Origin: an uncultured Granulosicoccaceae bacterium
Lineage (GTDB): Bacteria > Pseudomonadota > Gammaproteobacteria > Granulosicoccales > Granulosicoccaceae
NCBI GenBank assembly: GCA_938035945.1
Contig: CALHOU010000025.1
Coordinates: 1 to 56,295, forward strand
DNA: 56,295 bases
Direction of reading: 5' to 3'
Numbering within the stretch: the stretch's first letter is position 1; each line of letters begins with the position of its first letter. Of the stretch, positions 18,211-28,084 are shown one piece after another. The notes under the pieces are model-generated. The model made no database searches and was not told the origin of the DNA. It saw nothing but the letters and a program-made list of their open reading frames with translations. The position numbers were made by a program, and so were the translations under genes.

Positions 18211-18641
18211 AAGGACTCCACTTGAATCGTTTGCCCAATTCGAATCAGAACGTGATTACCGTTGTCGAGTTTAAGCTCTAACAATCGACCACCATTGAAT
18301 ACTGAGACTATCTTGTAGCGGTCTGTGTCTTTATGGGATTTGCCATTAATAAAGAAGTGATCACCTTCAGCACTGGATATAAAGCCGTTGTACTTAAATT
18401 GCACGAAAGGATTGGTGAACTTTAGTTTGGGTTTTGATGGGCTTTCAAAATCCGCTGGTAGTTGCGCAGGCACATCAACCGTTTTCGTCGACGCATTTAC
18501 GCTGTCGGTGTCGAAAAATAATCTAAGCCCTTGTATTTCAGACGCACTAACGGCGACGCCTGCATTCAATATCAGGAAAAAACCAATACTGCGAATTAAC
18601 ACAGTGAGCACCCTAGACCTTGCTGAGAAAACGATAGACAT
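18207..18641 (-). CDS. PilP/MshK-like pilus assembly protein
   Basis: The 144-residue protein has an N-terminal hydrophobic helix (VLIRSIGFFLILNAGVAVSA) that may be a signal peptide. It ends in an SH3-like strand series containing FNGFISS-type and VFNGGRLLELKLDNGNHVL segments, then IRIGQTIQV. This is the size and layout of MshK or the PilP homology region, which links the inner-membrane platform to the secretin. ATG 18641 is chosen over a TTG just upstream; it overlaps the PilO-like gene by 29 bases. The assignment rests largely on position and architecture. Confidence 0.65.
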   Translation of the reverse strand: MSIVFSARSRVLTVLIRSIGFFLILNAGVAVSASEIQGLRLFFDTDSVNASTKTVDVPAQLPADFESPSKPKLKFTNPFVQFKYNGFISSAEGDHFFINGKSHKDTDRYKIVSVFNGGRLLELKLDNGNHVLIRIGQTIQVESL

Positions 18642-19164
18642 CAATCGTGCAACTTGCGTGTAAGCGATTCAGTTCAATGCCATCGCGCCGTGCGATTGTA
18701 CAAGCACGCACCTCAATGGGCCTCCAATCGGCCGCCGACTGCACGGCGTCGAACAAGCTTAGTAAGTCGGCAGCAACTGAAATGTTGGCGGATATACTCA
18801 CACGCGTGGTTGAGCCAGCATCAACAATTATTGATCCATCAGACCCATTAACAGAGAGTGCCACAAGGTCTAATTGGTGTTCTTGTACAAATCGTTTTAT
18901 CGATTCAATCAGGGATAGCGTGAGCTCGTTGTCTGTTAAACGCTCAGCATCGATAGCGCTAACCCAATCTGTATTTTCTGTTAGCACATCCAAAGCACGC
19001 GCCAGACGCAAGCGTTCAACCTTAAGAGCCCGAAGCTCGTCACCCGGCTGGCTCAAACCTGCAATCTGCTTTTGCAGTATTGGAATCGCGAGCGCTAACA
19101 ACAGCAGGCTGCTTGGCAATATCGAACCTGAAAACGTCGCCACGGAAAAGAACTTACGCGTCAT
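18613..19164 (-). CDS. PilO/MshJ-like pilus assembly protein
   Basis: The 183-residue bitopic protein has one N-terminal membrane helix (SLLLLALAIPILQ), then a helical segment with heptad-like Leu/Arg spacing (RALKVERLRLARALDVL). A ferredoxin-like periplasmic domain with ISANISVAADLLSLFDAVQ follows. This is the PilO/MshJ plan. ATG 19164 has AGGTG at proper spacing and is preferred to a GTG six bases upstream. It overlaps the MshI-like gene by 11 bases. Confidence 0.72.
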   Translation of the reverse strand: MTRKFFSVATFSGSILPSSLLLLALAIPILQKQIAGLSQPGDELRALKVERLRLARALDVLTENTDWVSAIDAERLTDNELTLSLIESIKRFVQEHQLDLVALSVNGSDGSIIVDAGSTTRVSISANISVAADLLSLFDAVQSAADWRPIEVRACTIARRDGIELNRLHASCTIDVYRFLSKV

Positions 19165-20689
19165 TAACACCTGCCCGGTTTAGTTGAAAGTGAAAACTGA
19201 ACTTGGCCGCTCCAATTTCAGGCCCAAGATCTGCTCGACTGCTTTGTGCAGCTTGGCTTAAAGGTGTGTTGTGAAAAATCAATTGTGTTATTTGCGGGTG
19301 CTTGATTAATTCACCGGCAATCGCATCTACCGCGGCTTGCTGTTTACGCAAAGAAAGACTGGATGCTAGACGCCCATCAAGTCTGACCAACAATACTGAG
19401 CTATCACCCATAAGTGAGCGGGTAGACGAGCGAAAACGTGGGCTAAACAGGTTCTGCTGCTGCACATCGATGGTATCGCTAGCCGATTCATCGATAACAG
19501 CCCATTGCAGTTCACTCAACGCAAGCTCACGGTGGGTCGAAAGTAATTTGGCTAGCAAGTTAAGCAACGCAGCTGGCGATTCAGCGCGATTCAGATCCAA
19601 CGCCGCTTTTGCTAACAAGGCCTGCGCGACCTGCTCTCCAGCGGGGCTTATAGCCTCTATGTGAGATTTAATATCACTGATATCAGTTAACAGCTCGCCC
19701 TTTTGTAGATTGATACTTTTACCGCGCTGGCGTCTATCGAGCTCAATCGATACGGTTACACCGCACGAGAGTAACAGGAGCGATACCATGGCAGTGTTTA
19801 ACACACGCTTTTTTCTGCTTGTACGCAAGCGAATAAACTGTACAAGCGGAATTGTTACGCACCGCTGCGACGTATTACGAGTCAGTTGAGACGTCTGCGA
19901 CAACTGTCTTGCCATCGCCACAATCGGTATCACTTCATCCGTAATAGCCAATCCACTCTTGGTTATAGCCTGATAAGCATCGTCATCTTCATACCTGGCG
20001 GTACCGTGCACAGACGCTATATCCGCCAGTGCACTAAGCGCATCCTCAGACACACCAATCGATAAAACAGCAAAGTCGCCTTGCAGCACATCTGCGGCAC
20101 GCAGATGATCAATGGTTTCTATTAAATTGCTTTTTAAAGAAGCTAGTGATGCGTACGCCAACTGCCGGGTAAAAAGAGCATGACCACCCACACAGTAAAT
20201 ATGTTTGCAGCTACTAAACAATTGCATAATTACAATACAAGGCCTATTCATCTTGGCAGCTGTCACAGCCGCGCATTCAATGACGGCTGTATATGAGCGA
20301 ACATAAAGCTGCTGGGCTTCAACCTTCGAAACGAATTTTTGCAGCGCTGGTGACATGTGCAAACGATTAACAATGAAACCATCAAAAGACACCGAGGGTG
20401 TGTAGATAATAGAATTGGGATGAGCTTCTACAAGCTGTTGTCGCAATGCCCGCTCGTTTATCCTTTGCTGTAGGCCAGATCGCGAGCGCTTTAACGGATG
20501 CAAGGAAATTTCTTCTGCTTGCGTGTCTATCAATAAATGAATGGGATGGCATTTATCAATTGGCCATGGGCATCGCGTAAATACACTCTCAGTAGCATCG
20601 TTATAACAATGCCTTACATCAAGCAGCTTCGCGCCTTGCACGCGCACCCAAACAGCGTATTGCTGACTTAAATACAGCACAAAGCTCAT
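19154..20689 (-). CDS. MshI-like (PilM-PilN-type) assembly protein
   Basis: The 511-residue protein has a soluble N-terminal half that looks like a degenerate PilM/GspL-type actin-like region (about 1-290). A membrane helix follows (about 320-340, MVSLLLLSCGVTVSIEL), then a PilN-like periplasmic coiled region and ferredoxin-like end. MSHA clusters often merge the PilM and PilN roles in MshI. ATG 20689 forms an ATGA overlap with the stop of the platform gene; a longer frame inside that gene is rejected. Actin-like nucleotide motifs are not obvious, so nucleotide binding may be lost. Confidence 0.7.
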   Translation of the reverse strand: MSFVLYLSQQYAVWVRVQGAKLLDVRHCYNDATESVFTRCPWPIDKCHPIHLLIDTQAEEISLHPLKRSRSGLQQRINERALRQQLVEAHPNSIIYTPSVSFDGFIVNRLHMSPALQKFVSKVEAQQLYVRSYTAVIECAAVTAAKMNRPCIVIMQLFSSCKHIYCVGGHALFTRQLAYASLASLKSNLIETIDHLRAADVLQGDFAVLSIGVSEDALSALADIASVHGTARYEDDDAYQAITKSGLAITDEVIPIVAMARQLSQTSQLTRNTSQRCVTIPLVQFIRLRTSRKKRVLNTAMVSLLLLSCGVTVSIELDRRQRGKSINLQKGELLTDISDIKSHIEAISPAGEQVAQALLAKAALDLNRAESPAALLNLLAKLLSTHRELALSELQWAVIDESASDTIDVQQQNLFSPRFRSSTRSLMGDSSVLLVRLDGRLASSLSLRKQQAAVDAIAGELIKHPQITQLIFHNTPLSQAAQSSRADLGPEIGAAKFSFHFQLNRAGVNDA

Positions 20690-21906
20690 AACAAAGACCC
20701 GGTGCTGGCCACGGTATCGTAGATGGGTCCTAACACAGACAACACAACCCAAAGCAACAAGGCGCCCATGACACACAACAATACAGGCCCAATTAATCGC
20801 TCGAGCCTGTCCAGGCTGTACTGAGCATTAGCTTGAAGCTGATCGGCACACTGCCTTAACGATACATCCAACACGCCGGCTTTTTCGCCCGCCACAATCA
20901 TGCGCACAAACAGCACTGGTAGAGTAGCTTGCGCCTGCATTGCCTCACCAATCGAATATCCGGTTAAAACCCGTTGATGCGCATCGCAAAGCTGTTTTTT
21001 CAGAACTGCATTAGCAACCAGATTTTGGCTAATGCGCATAGCCTCAGTGATTTCCACGCCTGACGCATACAACAAGCCGGCATTGCGTGCATACCGGGCT
21101 AAAGAATAGGACGCTATCACTTGACCATAAGCCCCACGCAGTAACAACAAGCGCATTCGATAGTCAATCGGGGATGAAAATCGTGATAAGCCAAGCACAG
21201 CAATGACTATGCTGCCAAACACCAGAGCGCAAGTTACGCCAAAGTGCAACACAAAGCTCGACAGCTTTAATAACCAAACGGTGTGAACAGGTAATTGGGA
21301 TGTGCCAACAGATAGTAGTGGGAGCATGGCAGGCACTAAATACAATAAAACAAATAGAAAAACGGCGATCAAACACACCAACGCAAATGCCGGATACGCC
21401 AGAACGGTTTTAAACCGCTGCGCCAGACTCGACTGCCAAAACAAGTTGGACGCCTGCAAATGTAAACACTCGCTGAGCTTTCCACTGGACTCCCCTGCAC
21501 GCACCGACGCTATGTAGTCCATGCCGAAAAGGCTGGGGTAATACGCCATAGCCTCACTTAATTCACACCCCTGATCAACGCGCTCAGTGATATCGGCGAT
21601 GGCGCGTCGAATTCGACCACGGTTCTCCAGCTTTTCTAATTCCTGCAATGTTTCAATTAACGGCACGCCCGCATCTAGCAACTGTGCAAAGTTTTGCGTG
21701 AATAACGCTGTGTTGGATTTCGTCCAGCTCGGCAGTCGTGGATGCAGGCCCAACACATTACGCGCCCGCTGTGCAAGAGATGCTGGTAGCAATTGCCAAC
21801 CGCGCAAGCGCACCCATTGTTCGAGCTCAGAAATACTTCTGGTATTCGTGTAACCGGTATGTATTTGTCCTTGGCCATCAATGGCTCGGTAATGCAATCC
21901 ATGCAT
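20686..21906 (-). CDS. GspF/PilC-type inner-membrane platform protein (MshG-like)
   Basis: The 406-residue polytopic platform protein has two GspF domains. The first contains FTQNFAQLLDAGVPLIETL and SLFGMDYIASVRAGESSGKL; the second contains YARNAGLLYASGVEITEAM and RMIVAGEKAGVLDVSL. Membrane helices lie at about 170-195, 220-240 and 375-400. It transmits ATPase motion to pilin assembly in type IV pili and type II secretion. It lies 38 bases after the ATPase gene and overlaps the MshI-like gene. Confidence 0.93.
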   Translation of the reverse strand: MHGLHYRAIDGQGQIHTGYTNTRSISELEQWVRLRGWQLLPASLAQRARNVLGLHPRLPSWTKSNTALFTQNFAQLLDAGVPLIETLQELEKLENRGRIRRAIADITERVDQGCELSEAMAYYPSLFGMDYIASVRAGESSGKLSECLHLQASNLFWQSSLAQRFKTVLAYPAFALVCLIAVFLFVLLYLVPAMLPLLSVGTSQLPVHTVWLLKLSSFVLHFGVTCALVFGSIVIAVLGLSRFSSPIDYRMRLLLLRGAYGQVIASYSLARYARNAGLLYASGVEITEAMRISQNLVANAVLKKQLCDAHQRVLTGYSIGEAMQAQATLPVLFVRMIVAGEKAGVLDVSLRQCADQLQANAQYSLDRLERLIGPVLLCVMGALLLWVVLSVLGPIYDTVASTGSLL

Positions 21907-21944
21907 AGTTTTCGTCCTCTGGATTTAATAGTAACAATGGAAGA

Positions 21945-23555
21945 TTAAATAACGGCTCCAAACACGCGTTGTAATTCCGTTTTGTTGGTTTGCCCTAAGT
22001 TAAGGCACTGTTGCGCTTGCTCTAACAAACTCAGCATGCCATCGCTGATAGCTTGCGTTTGCAATTCTGAAAATGTTGCGCCATCGACTAACATCGACAA
22101 AAATGCAGGCGTAGGTGTCAGACATTCAAACAAAGCAATACGCCCGTGAAAACCCGTTCCACTGCACGCCACACAAACATCATCGTATTGCGCGCAGACG
22201 GTGCAACGCTTTCGCACCAATCGCTGCGATACAATCCCGGCTAATACGCTGGCAATCGTCGCTCTTGATACACCAAGCTCCAATAGCCTTGCAATCGCAG
22301 AAATGCAGTCATCAGCATGGGTGGAGCTGAACACTCTGTGACCCGTCATCGCAGCACGGCACGCCATTGCGCAGCTATCCACATCACGCACTTCACCGAC
22401 CAGCAGCACGTCTGGGTCTTGTCTTAGTATTCCGCGCACACCTTCGGCAAATCCAAATGCTGCACCGCCATGCACACGCGTTTGGCGAATGCCGGGTATG
22501 GGGTATTCCACAGGGTCTTCTAAGGTCATGATGTTCAGCGCCACCGCATCCAAAGATTGCAACATCGCGTAGAGGGTGGTCGTTTTACCCGAACCGGTTG
22601 GCCCACACACCAAGACTAAACCGCTGGGTTGATTGGCCATGATTTTGAGTTTGTTTTCATCGCGCGTTTGGCACAAAGCCGATAAACGTAACAGTCCACG
22701 CTGTTTATCCAATACTCGCAACACCAGGTTTTCACCTGTTCGTACAGGAAAACTGGCGACTCGGAAATCGATGCTGCGCCCGTGAATATTTCGGCTCAAG
22801 TGGCCGTCTTGCGCTAAACGCGTTTCAGCGATGTCCATTTCACTGAGCACTTTAATACGCACTAAAATCGCTGGCCAATAGCGAATGTGCAAACAGCAAG
22901 ATGGTTGGAGTACGCCATCTACCCGGTATCTGACTTGTACATAGGTGTATTCTGGCGACAGGTGAATATCCGATGCACGTTTAATCAAGGCATCTTGCAA
23001 AATAGCATCTACCAGAAGAACAGTCGTTGCCTGCGCTGTAGTATTGTTGCTGTTAACGTTGTCGTGAAGGTGCGCACCGCTACTTGCAACATGTAGCTCA
23101 GTCAACACCTGCTGCAAGGAGTGGTTGCGACCGTAACATTTGTCCAGCGTTTGCTTTATATCTGCCAGGCTCGCTTGTCGGTATTCAACCGAAATAGTTG
23201 GCGCTAGCTCGCGACGCAAGGCATCTCGTGTGGTTACGTTGTTCGCATCCGTAACCGCGACCACCAGATGCTGTTGCGCATGGTCAAACACCACCGGCAA
23301 CAGGCAATGCTGTCGCGCAAGGGCTTCGCTGACCAACTCAATCGCCACAGGATTTGGCACAAATTCGTCGCTGTTGATATTGATCGGTATCGCGCCACCC
23401 AAATAGGGTTCGAGTATGTCGGTGGTCACAAAGCCCGTTTGCAGCAAGATAAGGCGCGCGGGCACGTGTTGCAGGCTGGATTCAATGGCCGCCACGCGCG
23501 CTTGATCGATACTGATCAATCGATCGTGTTGTAGTTTTTCAAGTAGCTTATCCAT
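21945..23555 (-). CDS. GspE/PilB-type assembly ATPase (MshE-like)
   Basis: This hexameric AAA-type traffic ATPase drives pilus polymerisation. The 536 residues contain Walker A GPTGSGKTTTLYAML, an Asp-box region with TLEDPVEYP, Walker B RQDPDVLLVGEVRD, the His-box HADDC and a zinc four-cysteine element RKRCTVCAQYDDVCVAC. The N-terminal domain is of the GspE-N/MshEN type (about 1-140). ATG 23555 is preferred to a TTG twelve bases upstream; no strong Shine-Dalgarno is seen, and coupling to the secretin stop 20 bases upstream may help. Confidence 0.94.
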   Translation of the reverse strand: MDKLLEKLQHDRLISIDQARVAAIESSLQHVPARLILLQTGFVTTDILEPYLGGAIPININSDEFVPNPVAIELVSEALARQHCLLPVVFDHAQQHLVVAVTDANNVTTRDALRRELAPTISVEYRQASLADIKQTLDKCYGRNHSLQQVLTELHVASSGAHLHDNVNSNNTTAQATTVLLVDAILQDALIKRASDIHLSPEYTYVQVRYRVDGVLQPSCCLHIRYWPAILVRIKVLSEMDIAETRLAQDGHLSRNIHGRSIDFRVASFPVRTGENLVLRVLDKQRGLLRLSALCQTRDENKLKIMANQPSGLVLVCGPTGSGKTTTLYAMLQSLDAVALNIMTLEDPVEYPIPGIRQTRVHGGAAFGFAEGVRGILRQDPDVLLVGEVRDVDSCAMACRAAMTGHRVFSSTHADDCISAIARLLELGVSRATIASVLAGIVSQRLVRKRCTVCAQYDDVCVACSGTGFHGRIALFECLTPTPAFLSMLVDGATFSELQTQAISDGMLSLLEQAQQCLNLGQTNKTELQRVFGAVI

Positions 23556-23575
23556 AAGCGCATACAAAAATTGAA

Positions 23576-25198
23576 TTAGTTATTCACAGCCTTGGCAGAA
23601 TTTTTTGAATTTAAAACCGTGGGCTTGAGTACAATCAACAATTCGGTTTGCTCAGTGTTTTTACGCTGCTGCCGAAACAGGCCGCCCAACACAGGGATAT
23701 CGGCAAGCCCTGGCAATGATCGATCACTGCCATCCTGAACTTCTTGCATTAGCCCACCAATAATGGCCATGTCGCCGCTTTTAACTCTTAGCATCGACTC
23801 CATTTCGCGCACTTGTATTTCGGGCACGCTGTTTTTAACAGCAGCGGATGCTAACTCCGGGTTAGGGTCATCAACAAACCCCAGAATTCTTGACAAGGTA
23901 GGCCGAACATTGAGCATCACTTCATCTGAACTATCAATATGTGCTGTCACGTTCATCACCAAGCCGACCGGCACGGTGTGAATTTGCGTTTCTGTGGTTA
24001 CCTCGTCTTTGTTTTCCGAACGTTGACGCTCCACATTAACGGTGAAGTACACCCGGTTGTCTACCACCTTTAGAACAGACGTCTGATTGTTCAAAGCGAT
24101 AATGCGTGGCTTTGACAAAATCCGCACATCACCAAACTGCTCTAACAAATTTAATGTCGCCGTTATATTCCCCAGCTTGCTACGTTGCACCAGGCTAAGT
24201 AAACCGTTTGGCGCTGTGATTCGGTCTACCGAATTTGCATTCACTGGCGGTGAACCGGACAGCACTTGCGCAGCATTAACACCGGTTGCCTTATTGGATA
24301 ACAACTGCCAATCAATACCAGATTGAAATTTGTTTGATAGCGCAACCTCAACCACCGTCGCCTCAATAAGCACTTGGCGTTGTGCGTTGTCGTTCAATTT
24401 GTAGAGGTAGGTCTCCAGTTTTTTATGCAGCGGCGCACTGGCCGTTAACGTGACCATGCCGGCATCTCGATTAAGCGTGTAGTTAGCCTGTTGCGCTGAG
24501 CTGTAAACTAGCCCATCAAGATCTGCCGCCAGACTGTGCCAGAAGTGATGATCAGCTGAAGTTTCTAATAGCGTTTGCGAGCTATTAGATACGCCTCCAC
24601 CGATCTCATCCCCACGCGCGTTGATCGTCCCCACCTGCGTGGCCAAGCCCACACGGCTGCGCGTTGAACGATCGATATTTAAGTAGTCAATCGCATAGCT
24701 CTTAGTAAAAACTTGATCACCCCACAGTTGAATAGCGCCATTATCGATTTCCCAATACAGCGGAACCTGTAGCGCGACTTGTGCAAGCAGCGCCTCTAGA
24801 GGCTGCTGATCGGCCAGCAATGTAACCGTACCAACCAAAGCTTGATTTAATTGCAGCCGCAATTGTGCATCGTATGCAAGTTGATGCAGAACCTGCTCAA
24901 CGGGTGCGTCGATAAGTTGGGTTGTAATAAGTGGAGGCTTGTACTGGATAGCCGGCGGCTTTTCAGCCAACTTAGAACCCGGCGACTTTGGGAGCTCAGT
25001 TAGCTCAGTTTGTAATACCGACCAATCAGCCAGTTCATTTTTTAAATCGCTGACCGGCGCAAACGTTGCCTGCGCATTCGGCGTATCAATCAAACGCGAT
25101 AGCGTTAGATCGTTTTGCGCATACGCCGCGCACCCACAAAGCTGCACAACACTGAGCAGTGAAATGATAAAAATAAAACGTTGAGAAAAATAACGCAT
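23576..25198 (-). CDS. Secretin (MshL/PilQ/GspD family)
   Basis: This outer-membrane secretin of 540 residues forms the gated channel for the pilus. After a signal peptide come a STN/N0-like region (about 95-165) and an N1-type region. The C-terminal secretin core contains VLIEATVVEVALSNKFQSGI, ILSKPRIIALNNQ, VPVGLVMNVTAHI and LPGLADIPVLGGLFRQ. ATG 25198 has GGAA about seven bases upstream; the frame could extend to 25231 but that adds a non-signal-like stretch. A lipobox-like LCGC is present but imperfect, so whether it is a lipoprotein is unsure. Confidence 0.94.
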   Translation of the reverse strand: MRYFSQRFIFIISLLSVVQLCGCAAYAQNDLTLSRLIDTPNAQATFAPVSDLKNELADWSVLQTELTELPKSPGSKLAEKPPAIQYKPPLITTQLIDAPVEQVLHQLAYDAQLRLQLNQALVGTVTLLADQQPLEALLAQVALQVPLYWEIDNGAIQLWGDQVFTKSYAIDYLNIDRSTRSRVGLATQVGTINARGDEIGGGVSNSSQTLLETSADHHFWHSLAADLDGLVYSSAQQANYTLNRDAGMVTLTASAPLHKKLETYLYKLNDNAQRQVLIEATVVEVALSNKFQSGIDWQLLSNKATGVNAAQVLSGSPPVNANSVDRITAPNGLLSLVQRSKLGNITATLNLLEQFGDVRILSKPRIIALNNQTSVLKVVDNRVYFTVNVERQRSENKDEVTTETQIHTVPVGLVMNVTAHIDSSDEVMLNVRPTLSRILGFVDDPNPELASAAVKNSVPEIQVREMESMLRVKSGDMAIIGGLMQEVQDGSDRSLPGLADIPVLGGLFRQQRKNTEQTELLIVLKPTVLNSKNSAKAVNN

Positions 25199-25308
25199 CA
25201 ACAAGTTCCATTTGTTGCAAAGGCAAAACACGCCTTCAAGAAGAGCAGCTCCTGCCGCTTGAACTTCAGTCTACACCGATGATGCTTGGAAATGCAATGA
25301 TGATTTTT

Positions 25309-26301
25309 TTACACAAGCAAAGCAATAGCAATGGCCATAGAAGCCAACACGCCACCACCAAGCAAGCCAACAACAACACTTCTGTGTCGCCATAGGAAAC
25401 CGTGTGGGTCAGGCTCTTCTACAGGAGCAGGTAAACCTGCAGTCAGTAGATGAGACATGGAAATACAATCCGCATCTTCAAGTCCTGCAATCATGAATGC
25501 GTTGCGCGACAGGGTGTTGATGGAGCGAAATACGCCTTCTGATCTGTCGGCTATGAAGTAGGCCATCTCACGCGTAAACACATCGCGCTGATTAAAATCG
25601 AACAGCATCATGTGATGACGTAAGTAGTCACTGATTTCAGCCAGCGTCAAACGTCGTAACCAGTAGTGATCTTCAGCAGGTTGCGACAATGAGTCCGATG
25701 CAATCAATCTACTCGGCTTACCCGTGTGATCGCCCGCTTCGGCGCGCTTGAATAAAACGATTTGAATACCGGGTTTATCTTTGGCTTGTGTGTTCGCCAA
25801 CTGTTTGAGTAAGCGCAGGCTCGCAGGGTTGATGTCCGCTTGCGAATCAACCGTGAGCAAATAGGGTTTGTGCCCTGGGGATGTACCCTGTAGCGCCTTG
25901 GTTAAGCATTCAAGACCTTGTTTGATTAATGCTTGAGATGCGCCTTCACTGGCTTGGTTAGCACTGATTAAATCAGCCTGACGAGGGCAGATCTCAATCA
26001 GCAAGTGCCGCAGCATTAAAGCTGTCGACATCAGTGGTAAGTCGTAGCGAATGATGTTGTAGCGATGCTTTAAACGATCAGCGAGAACCAAACTGAGCAT
26101 GGTTTTGCCGCTGCCACGCTCTCCACAGACGCTCATGATCGGATCGCCCATGCGCAAAGAGCGAATCATTGTCTCGACAATTTCCGACCGGCCACCACCG
26201 CCAAAGAACATAAGAATGTTATTCGCGTTATGAAACGGCCCTTGCGATGAAGAGTAATAATGCCTTTTATCAGCACTGATACTCTGTTCGTTGATATTCA
26301 T
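25309..26301 (-). CDS. MshM/ExeA-like AAA ATPase
   Basis: The 330-residue protein has a P-loop GERGSGKTMLSLVLA (about 60-75), a Walker-B-like LLTVDSQADI and a typical opening with FFGGGGRSEIVETMI. One membrane helix ends the protein (about 308-329, VVVGLLGGGVLASMAIAI). ExeA and MshM proteins use such an ATPase to help secretin assembly through the cell wall. The peptidoglycan-binding domain of ExeA is absent. It is the first gene of the pilus operon; about 110 bases separate it from the secretin gene. Confidence 0.85.
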   Translation of the reverse strand: MNINEQSISADKRHYYSSSQGPFHNANNILMFFGGGGRSEIVETMIRSLRMGDPIMSVCGERGSGKTMLSLVLADRLKHRYNIIRYDLPLMSTALMLRHLLIEICPRQADLISANQASEGASQALIKQGLECLTKALQGTSPGHKPYLLTVDSQADINPASLRLLKQLANTQAKDKPGIQIVLFKRAEAGDHTGKPSRLIASDSLSQPAEDHYWLRRLTLAEISDYLRHHMMLFDFNQRDVFTREMAYFIADRSEGVFRSINTLSRNAFMIAGLEDADCISMSHLLTAGLPAPVEEPDPHGFLWRHRSVVVGLLGGGVLASMAIAIALLV

Positions 26302-26513
26302 ACCAAACTATTCCCGCTCACTCACCACATCGTTTTGGTGTATTGAGTTCAGCAATGAGAATGCCACTTAACCCCGGCAGCTATAATTAAGGTAGTTTGC
26401 AAGTGGCCAGTCGGCAAGTTTTGTGCGCCAACTGGTTTTCAAGCAGCACCACTGAATCGTTCTGCTGTGATAAAAAGACAGCCCTCACCACCCTAGTGAC
26501 AATTTACTGCCAC

Positions 26514-26981
26514 ATGTTCCATATAGTGCTTTACGAACCGGAAATACCGCCAAATACCGGCAACTTGATTCGGCTGTGTGCAAATACAGGTTTTACCCTG
26601 CATTTGATCGAGCCACTCGGATTTTCGGTGACAGAGAAGGCTTTCAGGCGTGCCGGGCTTGATTATCATGAGGCGGCGAGCATGCAAATACATGCTAATT
26701 TGGATGCAGCTTTGGCGGTAATTTTACCCAAACCCGAGCGTGTGTTCGCCTGCACCACAAAAGGCTCGAGCAACTACGCAAAACTGAGCTTTTTACCCGG
26801 CGATGTTTTATTGTTCGGCCCCGAAACCCGAGGCTTGCCGGATGATGTTTTAAACGATGAACGCGTCGGCCATCGCGTCAGAATCCCCATGCGCGAAGGC
26901 AGCCGGAGCTTGAATCTATCGAATGCGGTTGCGATTATTGCGTTTGAGGCATGGCGCCAGAACGACTTCAAGGTCGAATGA
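26514..26981 (+). CDS. trmL: tRNA (cytidine(34)-2'-O)-methyltransferase TrmL
   Basis: TrmL methylates the ribose at wobble position 34 of certain tRNA-Leu species. The 155-residue SPOUT protein starts [17 protein letters not shown]. It shows [14 protein letters not shown] and [19 protein letters not shown], the knot that binds S-adenosylmethionine. ATG 26514 is the family start; a longer frame back to 26397 would add 39 unrelated residues. The 3' end overlaps the convergent dehydrogenase gene by 14 bases. Confidence 0.95.
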   Translation: MFHIVLYEPEIPPNTGNLIRLCANTGFTLHLIEPLGFSVTEKAFRRAGLDYHEAASMQIHANLDAALAVILPKPERVFACTTKGSSNYAKLSFLPGDVLLFGPETRGLPDDVLNDERVGHRVRIPMREGSRSLNLSNAVAIIAFEAWRQNDFKVE

Positions 26982-28002
26982 GTACTTTTATACCCGAGCC
27001 ATTGCGCGCTGTTTCCATCCCTTGCGCAAAATCGTCCAATGCCAGCTCATGAGACACTATCGCCGATGGATTCACTTTGCCCGATTCGATGAGTTGAATC
27101 ACGTCGGGCCAAATGTTTGGGCTACCCAGTGCACCACTCACGTGCAAATCGTTGATCACCACTTGATCAAGATCGAATCCTGTTAAGGGTTGACCAGCAA
27201 ACAACCCTTGAAAAACCACGCGACCACCAGGGCGCACTGCATGCAAGGCCGTGTAGGCCGCATCGGGTCGACCAGTAGCTTCCAACACCACTGTGGGCAA
27301 TTCACCGGCGCCAGCCCGGGCAAGCTCTTCAATAACATTATCCGCTCGCGCATCGAGCACCAGGTCGGCGTCCAATTCACGCGCCTTTGCCAGTCGATGA
27401 TCGCTGGCACCGACCATCGCAACTTTACTTGCACCAAATGCACGCGCTACCTGCAACAGCAATAAACCTATTGGACCGTCACCAAACACAACAACATAGT
27501 CCTGTGGCGACACTTGTGCGCGCAGTACGCCATTGAAGGCAACGGCTGTGGGTTCAACCAAAGCTGCTGAGGCGATGGATACGGATGAATCTATTTGATG
27601 TAAGTAGTGTGCTGGGTGGTGAAGGATTTGGGCAAAGCAACCTGGGCGATTCAAAATACCGGTTTCAGTTCGATCAAGGCAGCGATGATAATTACCTGAC
27701 TTACACGAGGCACATTGTGAGCAACCTAAGCTGACTTCACCCACCACATGCATACCCGGTTCAAATCCCTGCACAGCCGATCCCGTAGAGAGCACCTTAC
27801 CGACCCACTCATGCCCCGGGACAATCGGAAAACTTGCCATGCCACGAGTGAAATACACCATGTTGCCTTCGAAAATTTCAACATCAGTGGCGCAAATGCC
27901 GCAACCCAATACTTCAATGCGTACATCACCTTCAGCCAATTCTGGCTCTGTGAGGTTTTCTAAACTTAGTTGCTCAGGTCCACTGATTTGTACCGCGCGC
28001 AT
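26968..28002 (-). CDS. Zinc-dependent medium-chain alcohol/sugar dehydrogenase
   Basis: This MDR-superfamily NAD(P)-dependent dehydrogenase shows the catalytic zinc ligands in GCGICATD and GHEWVG. The structural zinc loop is [15 protein letters not shown], and [16 protein letters not shown] is the nucleotide-binding turn. Closest in look are sorbitol or threonine dehydrogenase types; the substrate is unknown. Two starts are possible: ATG 28002 (MRAVQISG, a normal family start) and ATG 28020. Neither has a strong Shine-Dalgarno. The GntR gene lies upstream on the same strand, suggesting co-transcription and regulation by it. Confidence 0.87.
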   Translation of the reverse strand: MRAVQISGPEQLSLENLTEPELAEGDVRIEVLGCGICATDVEIFEGNMVYFTRGMASFPIVPGHEWVGKVLSTGSAVQGFEPGMHVVGEVSLGCSQCASCKSGNYHRCLDRTETGILNRPGCFAQILHHPAHYLHQIDSSVSIASAALVEPTAVAFNGVLRAQVSPQDYVVVFGDGPIGLLLLQVARAFGASKVAMVGASDHRLAKARELDADLVLDARADNVIEELARAGAGELPTVVLEATGRPDAAYTALHAVRPGGRVVFQGLFAGQPLTGFDLDQVVINDLHVSGALGSPNIWPDVIQLIESGKVNPSAIVSHELALDDFAQGMETARNGSGIKVLIRP

Positions 28003-28084
28003 GCATGTATCCACTGCCATAAAGAAGGATTGAGGATACTACGACACTGGATACACCGCCAAAGAGCCTGGCGATTAAATAGGC

